Positions 5,713-12,767 of a stretch of 12,767 nucleotides of DNA are shown here, piece by piece (position 1 is the stretch's first letter; the number at the start of each line of letters is the position of its first letter). The notes beneath the pieces were generated by a model. The model ran no database searches and was not told where the DNA came from. It saw only the letters and a list, made by a program, of their open reading frames with translations. Where the stretch lies: the NCBI GenBank assembly GCA_030271565.1, contig JARXKR010000058.1, positions 1 through 12,767 of the forward strand, in the 5' to 3' direction. Source of the stretch: Pseudomonadota bacterium. GTDB taxonomy: Bacteria; Pseudomonadota; Alphaproteobacteria; Sphingomonadales; Sphingomonadaceae. The position numbers and the translations under genes were made by a program.

Positions 5713-6270
5713 ATGGCCAAATATGACAAAGCCGATCTCGAACGCCGGATGAAGGGCGCGGTCGAAGCGCTGCGCCACGATCTCGGGGGCCTGCGCACCG
5801 GACGTGCCAACACCACGCTGCTCGAGCCGGTCACGGTGACGGTCTATGGTAGTCAGATGCCGCTCAACCAGGTCGCCACTATCTCGGCGCCCGAACCGCG
5901 CATGCTGACCGTGCAAGTGTGGGACAAGACCAACATCGGCCCGGTGGAAAAAGCGATCCGCTCGGCCGGGCTCGGGCTCAACCCGATCAACGATGGCAAT
6001 ACCCTGCGCCTGCCGATCCCCGACCTGACCGAGGATCGCCGCAAGGAACTCGCCAAGCTGGCGCATACTTACGCCGAAAAGGCCCGGGTCGCGATCCGCA
6101 ACGTTCGCCGCGACGGGATCGACAATCTCAAGACCGATGAGAGCAAGAAGGAAATTTCGGAAGACGACCGCAAGCGCGGCGAAACCGAGGTCCAGAAGCT
6201 GACAGACGAGCAGATCAAGGCGGTCGACGATGTCGCCGCGTCCAAAGAGCAGGAAATCATGGGGCGGTGA
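5713..6270 (+). CDS. frr: Ribosome recycling factor
   Basis: RRF works with EF-G to split the post-termination ribosome into subunits. The 185-residue length is exactly typical. The sequence shows RTGRAN (28-33) and VTVYGSQMPLNQVA (42-55), followed by the domain II beta region (TVQVWDKTN), the hinge DGNTLRLPIPDLTEDRRKEL, and RNVRRDG, which contains the Arg needed for activity, in the long C-terminal helix. Start ATG 5713 has GGGAG at 5701-5705, seven bases upstream and right after the pyrH stop. Its TGA overlaps the GTG of uppS by four bases, which implies coupled translation. Confidence 0.98.
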   Translation: MAKYDKADLERRMKGAVEALRHDLGGLRTGRANTTLLEPVTVTVYGSQMPLNQVATISAPEPRMLTVQVWDKTNIGPVEKAIRSAGLGLNPINDGNTLRLPIPDLTEDRRKELAKLAHTYAEKARVAIRNVRRDGIDNLKTDESKKEISEDDRKRGETEVQKLTDEQIKAVDDVAASKEQEIMGR

Positions 6271-6980
6271 CCCTGCGGCAGGCTCAGGATACCAAAGCGG
6301 GAAGCACTTCAACCGCGCGCCACGTCGCCATTATCATGGATGGCAACGGGCGCTGGGCCAAGGCCCGGCACTTGCCGCGCGCGGTCGGTCATCAGCGCGG
6401 GGTCGAAGCGGTGCGTTCGCTGGTCCGTGCGGCGCGCGAAATGGGGCTGGAGGTGCTCACGCTCTACGCCTTTTCGACCGAGAACTGGAGCCGCCCGGAA
6501 GAGGAAGTCTCCGCGCTGATGGGGCTCTTGAAGCGCTACATTATGGCCGATCTCAAGGAATTCGTCGAAAACAACGTCCGCCTGCAGGTCATCGGCAACT
6601 ATCGCGCGATGGCACCCGATGTGGTCGCCTTGCTCGACGATGCCTTGGCGCAAACCGCCGCCAACGATGGCACCACGCTGGTAGTGGCGCTCAATTACGG
6701 GGCCCAGGACGAGATTGCCCGCGCCGCCGCCAAGGCCGCAGCCAAAGGCGAGATCACCCCCGAGGCAATATCCGCCGAACTCGACACCGCCGGCCTGCCG
6801 CCGCTCGATCTGCTGATCCGCACTTCGGGCGAGGTCCGGCTGTCGAATTTCCTGCTGTGGCAGGCGGCCTACGCCGAGATGGTCTTCACCGACGTGCTGT
6901 GGCCCGATTTCACCCCCGACAATTTGCGCGAGGCGCTGGAGGTCTATGCCGGACGGGATCGGCGCTATGGCGGACGGTAA
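6267..6980 (+). CDS. uppS: Polyprenyl diphosphate synthase, cis-type (undecaprenyl pyrophosphate synthase)
   Basis: The enzyme adds isopentenyl diphosphate units to farnesyl diphosphate in cis to make the C55 carrier for peptidoglycan and other envelope glycans. The 237-residue protein shows MDGNGRWA (24-31, catalytic Asp25), GHQRGVEAVR (41-50), YAFSTENWSRP (67-77), NYGAQDEI (143-150) and RTSGEVRLSNFLLWQ (185-199), holding the IPP-binding Arg185, Arg191 and Ser193. The usual RTGGE reads RTSGE, and NYGGR reads NYGAQ; both are mild variations. The GTG start overlaps the frr stop as GTGA. No other start lies before the catalytic motif except Met24 itself. The first dozen residues read MTLRQAQDTKAG, and their DNA resembles a widespread repeat (see 6273-6290). 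The ribosome binding site is weak, consistent with coupling to frr. Confidence 0.97.
   Translation: MTLRQAQDTKAGSTSTARHVAIIMDGNGRWAKARHLPRAVGHQRGVEAVRSLVRAAREMGLEVLTLYAFSTENWSRPEEEVSALMGLLKRYIMADLKEFVENNVRLQVIGNYRAMAPDVVALLDDALAQTAANDGTTLVVALNYGAQDEIARAAAKAAAKGEITPEAISAELDTAGLPPLDLLIRTSGEVRLSNFLLWQAAYAEMVFTDVLWPDFTPDNLREALEVYAGRDRRYGGR
6273..6290 (+). repeat. Degenerate copy of a CAGGCTCAGGA-type dispersed repeat inside the uppS start region
   Basis: The 18 bases CTGCGGCAGGCTCAGGAT differ at three positions from CTTCGACAGGCTCAGGAC, a short dispersed repeat known to me from many sphingomonad, Xanthomonas and Pseudomonas genomes. In this frame it encodes LRQAQD, a phrase often seen at spurious protein ends caused by that repeat. 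The similarity is from memory, and only one copy is visible in the window. Confidence 0.35.
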
Positions 6981-7725
6981 AAAATCCGACTTGCCCGTCC
7001 GCGCGGCCTCAGCCGTGGCGATGATCGTGGTTGCGGGCGGCGCTTTGTGGCTCGGCGGCTGGTTCTGGACTGCCTTTGTCGTTGCCGTGGCCGCAGGCGT
7101 GCTGTGGGAATGGTGGGGGCTGGTGGCGAAATTCGTGCCTGGCCTCCCGCTGCGCGCGGTGTGGATGCTCGGAGGGCTGATTTACGTTGGGCTCGCTGCT
7201 TTCATGTTCGACGTACTGCGGCTCGATCCGGCGACCGGCTGGCCGATGCTGCTAATCGTGCTGCTGGGCGTGATCTTCACCGATATCGGCGCCTATTTCG
7301 CCGGCCGCGCGATCGGTGGCCCCAAGATTGCCCCGAAGATCAGCCCGTCGAAAACCTGGTCGGGGCTGGGCGGCGGGATTATCGGAGCATCTGCTGGGAT
7401 TTACCTCGCTCTGATGATCGCGGCGAGCGACTGGTTCACCGGCCTAGTCAACGAAGCCGCCCGGCTCGGACCCGACGACACCACGGTGGTTTCGATCAGC
7501 CAGATGCCGAGCGTGTGGGGCTGCCTTGCCCTCGGCGCAATCGTTGCGGTGGTCGCGCAAGCCGGGGATTTCTTCGAAAGCTGGATGAAGCGCCGCGCCG
7601 GGGTCAAGGATTCGAGCAATCTGATACCTGGCCACGGCGGCCTGTTTGATCGCGCCGACGGAATGCTCGCGGTGATGTTTGTGATCGGGCTGCTCGCCAC
7701 CTTTAATTTCGCGGCGCGCGGTTAG
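6967..7725 (+). CDS. cdsA: Phosphatidate cytidylyltransferase (CDP-diacylglycerol synthase)
   Basis: CdsA activates phosphatidic acid with CTP to CDP-diacylglycerol, the branch point for all phospholipid head groups, and acts in the inner membrane. The 252-residue protein is strongly hydrophobic, with some seven or eight predicted membrane segments from about residue 12 on. The CdsA signature is complete at 205-231: Ser205, KRR, Lys-Asp (214-215), PGHGG, and the metal-binding Asp228 and Asp231 in FDRAD. Start ATG 6967 gives MADGKKSDLPVR, a plausible cytoplasmic head, with GGGA some ten bases upstream; an ATG at 6946 would add seven residues and is less likely. The gene overlaps the uppS tail by 14 bases and ends 3 bases before dxr. 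Its product supplies PssA, encoded at 1539-2312. Confidence 0.97.
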   Translation: MADGKKSDLPVRAASAVAMIVVAGGALWLGGWFWTAFVVAVAAGVLWEWWGLVAKFVPGLPLRAVWMLGGLIYVGLAAFMFDVLRLDPATGWPMLLIVLLGVIFTDIGAYFAGRAIGGPKIAPKISPSKTWSGLGGGIIGASAGIYLALMIAASDWFTGLVNEAARLGPDDTTVVSISQMPSVWGCLALGAIVAVVAQAGDFFESWMKRRAGVKDSSNLIPGHGGLFDRADGMLAVMFVIGLLATFNFAARG

Positions 7726-7728
7726 GCC

Positions 7729-8880
7729 ATGCGTTCGCTCACCGTCCTCGGCGCGACCGGTTCGATTGGCGCATCGACGCTCGATCTGGTGCGGCGTGAG
7801 CGGGACAAGTGGCGGATCGTCGCGCTCACCGCGAATTGTCAGGCGGCTGAGCTGGCGGCGCTGGCGCGGGAATTCTCTGCCGAGATCGCCGTGGTCGCTG
7901 ACGAAAGCTGCCTGCCCGAATTGCGCGCGGCATTGGCGGGAAGCGGGATAGAGGCGGCGGCCGGGGCGGCGGCGCTGGTAGAGGCGGCTGCTCGCAGCGC
8001 CGACCTGACACTCGCGGCAATCGTTGGCTGCGCGGGGCTAGCGCCGACCATGGCGGCAATCGAGCGCGGGGCGACGGTCGCACTCGCCAACAAGGAGGCG
8101 CTGGTTTCGGCCGGCGCGGTGATGATCGCAGCAGTGGCCAGGCATGGCACCACGTTGCTCCCGGTCGACAGCGAGCATAACGCGATTTTCCAATGTCTTG
8201 CAGGGAATATCTTGGATCAGGTGCGAAGTATAACACTGACCGCCAGCGGCGGGCCGTTCCGCGACTGGAGCGCCGAGCAATTGGCCCAGGCCACCCCGGC
8301 GCAAGCGGTCAAGCATCCCAACTGGGACATGGGCGCCAAGATCAGCGTCGATAGCGCGACAATGTTCAACAAGGGGCTCGAACTGATCGAGGCGCACTAC
8401 CTGTTCCCGGTCGGCCTCGATAAGCTGCGGATCGTGGTCCACCCGCAGTCGGTAGTCCACTCGATGGTCGAATACCGCGATGGCTCGACGCTGGCGCAAC
8501 TCGGCCCTTCGGACATGCGGGTGCCGATTGCCTCGTGCCTTGCCTGGCCAGAACGGATGGACACGCCCTGCGCCCCGCTCGATCTGGCCAAGTTGGGCGA
8601 ACTAACCTTCCGCGCACCCGATGAGAAGCGCTTTCCCGCCACCGCGTTGTGCCGCGCGGCGGCGGAGCAGGGCGGGGCGGCGCCGGCGGTGCTCAATGCC
8701 GCGAACGAAATTGCGGTTGCCGCGTTTCTGTCCGGTCAGATCGCATTCACCCGCATCGCGGTAATGGTAGCGGAAGTGATGTCGCGCTATAGTCCCTCTG
8801 CGCCGGGCAATCTGGACGATGTGATCGCGCTCGATCACGCGGCCCGGGCCCACGCGCGCGAACTGTTGGAGCTTGCCTGA
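7729..8880 (+). CDS. dxr: 1-deoxy-D-xylulose-5-phosphate reductoisomerase
   Basis: Dxr catalyses the first committed step of the MEP isoprenoid pathway, turning deoxyxylulose phosphate into methylerythritol phosphate with NADPH and a divalent metal. The 383-residue protein has the NADPH loop GATGSIG (8-14), ANKEALVSAG (120-129), the metal site PVDSEHNAIFQ with Asp147 and Glu149, KHPNWDMGAKISVDSATMFN (195-214), Glu218 in the following GLELIEA as third metal ligand, and the run VVHPQSVVHSMVEY. Length fits the family. Start ATG 7729 lies 3 bases after the cdsA stop with only a weak ribosome binding site, so coupling is likely. Residues 60-95 are rich in Ala, as is common in GC-rich genomes. It supplies isoprenoid units used by UppS two genes upstream. 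Confidence 0.98.
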   Translation: MRSLTVLGATGSIGASTLDLVRRERDKWRIVALTANCQAAELAALAREFSAEIAVVADESCLPELRAALAGSGIEAAAGAAALVEAAARSADLTLAAIVGCAGLAPTMAAIERGATVALANKEALVSAGAVMIAAVARHGTTLLPVDSEHNAIFQCLAGNILDQVRSITLTASGGPFRDWSAEQLAQATPAQAVKHPNWDMGAKISVDSATMFNKGLELIEAHYLFPVGLDKLRIVVHPQSVVHSMVEYRDGSTLAQLGPSDMRVPIASCLAWPERMDTPCAPLDLAKLGELTFRAPDEKRFPATALCRAAAEQGGAAPAVLNAANEIAVAAFLSGQIAFTRIAVMVAEVMSRYSPSAPGNLDDVIALDHAARAHARELLELA

Positions 8881-8881
8881 A

Positions 8882-9982
8882 TTGGTCCATTCCCCGTCAT
8901 TCCTGCTGACCATTGTCGCTTTCGTGCTGCTGCTCGGTCCGCTGATTGTGCTCCATGAACTCGGCCACTATTACGCCGGACGGCTGTTCAAGGTCCGCGC
9001 CGAGACTTTCTCGGTCGGGTTCGGCAAGGAGCTGTGGCACCGCATCGACAAGCGCGGCACCCGCTGGCGGATCGCGGCGTTTCCGCTGGGCGGTTACGTC
9101 ATGTTTGCCGGCGATGCCGATCCCTCGAGCAAGCCCAGCGCCGACACGCAGGGCAAGCCGGCCGCGGCGGGAACCCTTGCCGCCGCAGCGCTGTGGCAGC
9201 GGGTGATCATCATCCTCGCCGGGCCGATGGCCAACCTCGTCACCGCGATCCTGATTTTCGCTGGATTCGCGATGGCCTTTGGAATTCCCTCGTCGCCGCC
9301 AGTGATCGGCGGATTCTCGCCTGGTTCGGCAGCGCAGGCTGCGGGCTTGCAGACCGGCGACCGGATCGTCGCCATCGACGGCGCGCAGATCGCAGATTTC
9401 ACCGACATCGCGCCGCGCGTTGCACTTTATCCCGGCCAGACGGTCACGGTCGCGTTCGAGCGAGCGGGGCGCACGATGCAAGCCCCGGTCAAACTCGCGC
9501 TCGACGTGACCAAGGACCAGTTTGGTAACGAGAACCGCCGCGGCCTGCTCGGCATCGGTGCCGCCGGGGTCGAGCTGACCCGCGTGAACCCGCTGCGCGC
9601 GGTTCAGTACGGCTCTGTCCAGAGCTTCGGGATCGCCCGAATGATGGCCATCGGGCTCAAGCAGATCATCGTGGGCGAACGCTCGATCAAGGAAATGGGC
9701 GGGCTGCCCAAGGTCGCCAAATTCTCCGGCGAAATGCTCTCATTGGGCTGGCTTGAGTTCGTCGGGTTCGCTGCGCTCATTTCAATTAACTTGGCATTCA
9801 TCAACCTCCTGCCAATCCCGACCCTCGACGGCGGGCACCTGGCGATTTATGCTGCGGAAGCAATCCGCCGTAAGCCGCTGGGTCTTCGCAGTCAGGAATT
9901 GGCGTTCCGCATCGGCATGGCCTTCGTGCTGGCCTTTGCGGTTTTCGTCACTGTGAATGACCTTGCCGGGATGTTCCTGTAG
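8882..9982 (+). CDS. rseP: RIP metalloprotease RseP (site-2 protease)
   Basis: This is an intramembrane zinc protease that cuts anti-sigma factors and leftover signal peptides in the inner membrane. In 366 residues I see the first membrane helix (about 7-25) with the zinc site HELGH (25-29), FPLGGYVMF (67-75), a second helix (about 106-134), one PDZ domain (about 140-205, with GSAAQAAGLQTGDRIVAIDG), the conserved NLLPIPTLDGGH (308-319) with Asp316 as third zinc ligand, and a last helix (343-362). E. coli RseP has two PDZ domains and about 450 residues; this shorter single-PDZ form is usual in alphaproteobacteria. Start TTG 8882 is preferred because GGAG at 8868-8871 is 10 bases away; the TTG at 8873 is only one base from it. 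It begins one base after the dxr stop. Confidence 0.96.
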   Translation: MVHSPSFLLTIVAFVLLLGPLIVLHELGHYYAGRLFKVRAETFSVGFGKELWHRIDKRGTRWRIAAFPLGGYVMFAGDADPSSKPSADTQGKPAAAGTLAAAALWQRVIIILAGPMANLVTAILIFAGFAMAFGIPSSPPVIGGFSPGSAAQAAGLQTGDRIVAIDGAQIADFTDIAPRVALYPGQTVTVAFERAGRTMQAPVKLALDVTKDQFGNENRRGLLGIGAAGVELTRVNPLRAVQYGSVQSFGIARMMAIGLKQIIVGERSIKEMGGLPKVAKFSGEMLSLGWLEFVGFAALISINLAFINLLPIPTLDGGHLAIYAAEAIRRKPLGLRSQELAFRIGMAFVLAFAVFVTVNDLAGMFL

Positions 9983-9993
9983 AGCGACGCTCT
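9981..9993. other. 13-bp dyad over the rseP stop
   Basis: AGAGCG-A-CGCTCT is a perfect inverted repeat around one base and includes the last two bases of the rseP stop. No T run follows, so it is not a terminator. It could be a protein-binding dyad or chance. Confidence 0.2.
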
Positions 9994-10097
9994 GGGGGAA
10001 CGAACTGCGGGGCGGGACTAGTAATTCTGCGGAAGGTTGCAGCAACTTGCTTGATCGGACGGGACGCATCGGGCAGAGGGCGGCGACATGCCTGCTC

Positions 10098-10136
10098 GCT
10101 GCGGGCGCGCTGCCTGTTTGGGGCATGCGCCGCAGC
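10098..10136 (+). other. Hairpin in the bamA upstream region
   Basis: GCTGCGGGCGC (10098-10108) can pair with GCGCCGCAGC (10127-10136), giving ten pairs with one bulged base and an 18-base loop that can itself pair GCC with GGC. It ends 10 bases before the GGGA of bamA, so it could affect translation or mark an RNA processing site. No T run follows. The rest of 9983-10156 holds no gene and no promoter I can support. Confidence 0.35.
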
Positions 10137-10156
10137 CCAATTTGACGGGAACAGCC

Positions 10157-12767
10157 GTGCTTAATACACCTTGCTCGATCGATCGTTCCACTGCCGCCCG
10201 CGCTGGCCTCAGGCTGGCTGCGGTGCTGATGGGGACGACGATCCTTGCCGGTGCTGCCATGGCGCAAGCACCCGCTCCCGCCGCTCCGGCACCGGTTGCC
10301 GCAGCTCCGGTCGTTATCGCTCCCGACGCAGTGACCATGATCCAGTCGATCACCGTCAATGGAGCGCAGCGGCTCGAACCCGATACAATTCGCTCGTACA
10401 TCAAGCTGCGCATCGGCCAGCCTTATTCGCAGGCAACGGCCGATCAGGCCTTGAAAGACTTGTTCGCGACCGAACTGTTCTCCGACGTCAAGGTCACCAA
10501 CGACGGCGGCAACGTGACGATCGAGGTCAAGGAAAACCCGGTCATCAACCGCATCGTGCTTGAGGGTAACAAGCGGATCAAGGACGAGAAGATCACGCCC
10601 GAGATCAAACTCGCGCCGCGCCAGATTTTCACCCGCTCCAAAGTCCGCGCCGACGTCGCGCGAATCATCGAGCTGTACAAGCGCCAGGGCCGGTTCGCCG
10701 CTTCGGTCGATCCCAAGATGGTCATGCTCGACCAGAACCGCGTCGATATCGTGTTCGAGATCAATGAGGGCCCGAAGAGCAAGGTCCGCCAAATCAACAT
10801 CATCGGTAACGATCATTTCTCGGACGGCGAACTGCGTGACCAAATGATCACGAAGCAGGCCAGCATCACCAAGATTTTCTCGGCGGGGACGACTTACGAT
10901 CCCGACCGCATGGCCTTCGACCAGCAGAAGCTCCGCCAATACTACCTGACCAAGGGCTATGCCGACTTCCGTATCGTTTCGGCAGTAGCCGAGCTGACCC
11001 CGGACAAGAAGGACTTCATCCTGACCTATGTGGTCGAGGAAGGTCCGCGCTACAAATTTGGCGACATCAAGGTCGATAGCCAGCTGCGCGATTTCGACGG
11101 TGAGCGCCTTGCCTCGCAGTTGCCGATGAAGAAGGGCGATTGGTACGACGCCAAGATGGTCGAGGATACGATCGACAAGCTCAACGAAACGCTCGGCGCG
11201 TTCGGTTATGCTTTCGCCGACGTGCGGCCCGACTATGCGCGCAACAAGGACGAGCTCACCATGGGCCTGACCTTCCAGATCGCCGAGGCGCCGCGGGTCT
11301 ATGTCGAGAAGATCGACGTCAACGGCAACACGCTGACGCAGGACAAGGTCATTCGCCGCGAATTCCGTCTGGCCGAAGGCGATGCCTTCAACTCGCTGCA
11401 AGTCAAGCGGTCGACCGCGCGAATCAACTCGCTCGGCTATTTCCAGGAAAAGTTCGAAGTCGAACAAAAGCCCGGCTCGGCACCAGACCGGATCATCCTC
11501 GAAGCCAATGTCGAGGAAAAGCCAACCGGGCAGCTGCAGCTGTCGGCGGGCTATTCGAGCCTTGAGAAGCTGATTTTCCAGGGCTCGATCGAGCAGCGCA
11601 ATTTCCGCGGGCGCGGCCAGACCATCGGGCTTAATCTTGCCTATTCGCAGTATTCCAAACAGGCCGATATCAGCTTTACCGAACCCTACCTGTTCGATCG
11701 CAATATCAGTCTGGGGGTGAACGTTTATCGGCGCGATCTCAACAGCTTCAACTACCTCAATTCGAACCGCAATACGATTTACAAGCAGGCCACCACCGGG
11801 TTCCAGACGCGGATCGGCATTCCGGTCACCGAGTATATTTCGGCAGTGGCCAGCTATACGCTCAACTACGACGACGTCGCAGTCGATCAGTCGCAATACT
11901 ATTCGACCCGGGTCAACGGCACGCTGCAGTGCGACCCGCTGATCGCCGGGCGCTACCTGTGCGATGCGCTGGGCAAGCGGACCAGTTCGATCCTGGGCGT
12001 TGCGATGGTTTACGACACGCTCGATAATCGGATCCACCCGGGTCACGGCAAATCGATCTCGCTCTCGCTCGACGTTGCGGGGCTCGGCGGTTCGGTCAAA
12101 TACGGCCGCGTGCGCGGCAATTTCGCGCAGTATTACACGCTGAGCAAGGGCTTCATCTTGTCGCTGCGGGCTGAAGGCGGCGCGATTGTGCCGTGGGGCG
12201 GCAATAATGTCGGGGCTGGCGCTGATCCCATTCGCCTGACCGACCGCTTCTACCTCGGTGAGCCACAGATTCGCGGCTTTGATATCCGTGGCGTCGGTCC
12301 GCGCGTGCTGCGCAAGCCGTTCGATACCACCACTGGGACCTTCGCGACCGACCGCAAAAACTGGACCGACGACGCGATCGGCGGACGTTACTACTACCTT
12401 GGCCACGTCGAGCTTGAAATTCCGCTCGGGTCGGGGGCCAAGGAATTGGGCCTCAGGCCGTCGGTCTTCGTCGATGCTGGGGCAGTGTGGGGGATTACCT
12501 CTCCCAACCCGCTGCCGCTGACCTTCCCCTATACGCTGGTCTGCAACAGCGTTGCGACCAACAACTATGCGACCAGCCAAGCCGGTGTTCCAACCGCCCC
12601 CCCGGCGACCTGCACCGGAACCAACGACGTGGTTTCTGCCGGAACTCCGTTCCAGGAGTTCTTTGTCGGCAACTCGCCCAAGCCGCGCGTTGCGGTGGGC
12701 ATCGGGGTCAATTGGAATTCACCCTTCGGTCCGTTCCGGATCGATTTCGCCAAAACTCTACTCAAGG
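10157..12767 (+). CDS. bamA: Outer membrane protein assembly factor BamA (Omp85), 3' end outside window
   Basis: BamA is the barrel core of the machine that folds and inserts outer membrane proteins. The visible 870 codons start at GTG 10157 with GGGA at 10147-10150 six bases upstream. Residues 1-36 form a signal peptide (Arg15 and Arg19, hydrophobic core 20-34, cleavage near AMA-QA), then an Ala/Pro-rich linker to about 60. Five POTRA domains run from about 62 to 450 (first beginning IQSITVNGAQRLEPDTI), and the beta-barrel starts near 456. The conserved barrel loop L6 motif VRGF reads IRGF at 705-708. The sequence stops at DFAKTLLK, so only some 20-30 C-terminal residues are missing. The mature protein has just four Cys (592, 602, 796, 819), paired within two predicted surface loops. 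A 174-base gap and hairpin separate it from rseP, so it may have its own transcript. Confidence 0.98.
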   Translation, partial: MLNTPCSIDRSTAARAGLRLAAVLMGTTILAGAAMAQAPAPAAPAPVAAAPVVIAPDAVTMIQSITVNGAQRLEPDTIRSYIKLRIGQPYSQATADQALKDLFATELFSDVKVTNDGGNVTIEVKENPVINRIVLEGNKRIKDEKITPEIKLAPRQIFTRSKVRADVARIIELYKRQGRFAASVDPKMVMLDQNRVDIVFEINEGPKSKVRQINIIGNDHFSDGELRDQMITKQASITKIFSAGTTYDPDRMAFDQQKLRQYYLTKGYADFRIVSAVAELTPDKKDFILTYVVEEGPRYKFGDIKVDSQLRDFDGERLASQLPMKKGDWYDAKMVEDTIDKLNETLGAFGYAFADVRPDYARNKDELTMGLTFQIAEAPRVYVEKIDVNGNTLTQDKVIRREFRLAEGDAFNSLQVKRSTARINSLGYFQEKFEVEQKPGSAPDRIILEANVEEKPTGQLQLSAGYSSLEKLIFQGSIEQRNFRGRGQTIGLNLAYSQYSKQADISFTEPYLFDRNISLGVNVYRRDLNSFNYLNSNRNTIYKQATTGFQTRIGIPVTEYISAVASYTLNYDDVAVDQSQYYSTRVNGTLQCDPLIAGRYLCDALGKRTSSILGVAMVYDTLDNRIHPGHGKSISLSLDVAGLGGSVKYGRVRGNFAQYYTLSKGFILSLRAEGGAIVPWGGNNVGAGADPIRLTDRFYLGEPQIRGFDIRGVGPRVLRKPFDTTTGTFATDRKNWTDDAIGGRYYYLGHVELEIPLGSGAKELGLRPSVFVDAGAVWGITSPNPLPLTFPYTLVCNSVATNNYATSQAGVPTAPPATCTGTNDVVSAGTPFQEFFVGNSPKPRVAVGIGVNWNSPFGPFRIDFAKTLLK

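Noticed and set aside
9997..10030. GGAAC and GAACTG upstream of bamA as an ECF or sigmaE-type promoter
   Set aside because: No matching -10 (CGTT for EcfG-type, TCTGA-like for sigmaE) at the required 16-17 base distance.
9782..12580. 932-codon open frame on the - strand antisense to bamA and the end of rseP
   Set aside because: It is the mirror of a GC-rich, codon-biased gene. Its translation is rich in Val, Asp, Arg and His without any domain I recognise, and bamA on the other strand is certain.
1..12767. Novel defence, mobile or biosynthetic system
   Set aside because: Apart from the small - strand gene, every coding region is a conserved housekeeping or lipid gene in the order expected for the group; there is no integrase, transposase, toxin-antitoxin pair, CRISPR array or phage gene.

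Overview
The window is a stretch of core bacterial chromosome from an alphaproteobacterium, most likely a sphingomonad (Sphingomonadales, Erythrobacter/Novosphingobium-like). The evidence is high GC, the gene order rpsB-tsf-pyrH-frr-uppS-cdsA-dxr-rseP-bamA, the acidic C-terminal tail on ribosomal protein S2, frequent GTG/TTG starts, and a LexA box of the alphaproteobacterial direct-repeat type (GTTC-N7-GTTC). No gene shows clear signs of foreign origin, and I see no rRNA, tRNA, CRISPR array, prophage or transposase gene.

Layout: (1) Bases 1-2312, + strand: a lipid operon made of the 3' part of a ketoacyl-ACP synthase III-like gene, phosphatidylserine decarboxylase (psd) and phosphatidylserine synthase (pssA), with a 1-base gap and then a 4-base overlap. 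(2) Bases 2269-2638, - strand: a small gene for an 85-residue single-pass membrane protein. It is convergent with pssA and preceded by a promoter that contains a perfect LexA-box consensus; two DnaA-box-like sites lie in its presumed leader. (3) Bases 2744-4708: rpsB with a structured leader, then tsf behind a 10-bp hairpin. (4) Bases 4718-4866: a 149-bp nearly perfect palindrome with lateral hairpins, a REP/MITE-like repeat between tsf and pyrH. (5) Bases 4975-9982: pyrH, frr, uppS, cdsA, dxr and rseP, tightly packed and partly overlapping, clearly one operon. (6) Bases 9983-10156: a spacer with a hairpin, then bamA, which runs off the right edge shortly before its C-terminal end.

How the genes work together: the block joins translation (S2, EF-Ts, ribosome recycling factor), pyrimidine nucleotide supply (UMP kinase) and envelope building (Dxr and UppS for isoprenoid and undecaprenyl carrier, CdsA for CDP-diacylglycerol, RseP for envelope stress proteolysis, BamA for outer membrane protein assembly). 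CdsA, PssA and Psd together form the complete route from phosphatidic acid to phosphatidylethanolamine.

Most of the window is ordinary and well conserved. The most promising second look is the small - strand membrane protein gene: its promoter has a perfect TTGACA -35, a 17-bp spacer and a LexA box lying across the spacer and -10, so it is a candidate SOS-induced membrane protein that I cannot assign to a described family. The palindromic repeat at 4718-4866 and a repeat-derived start region of uppS are the next most interesting items.
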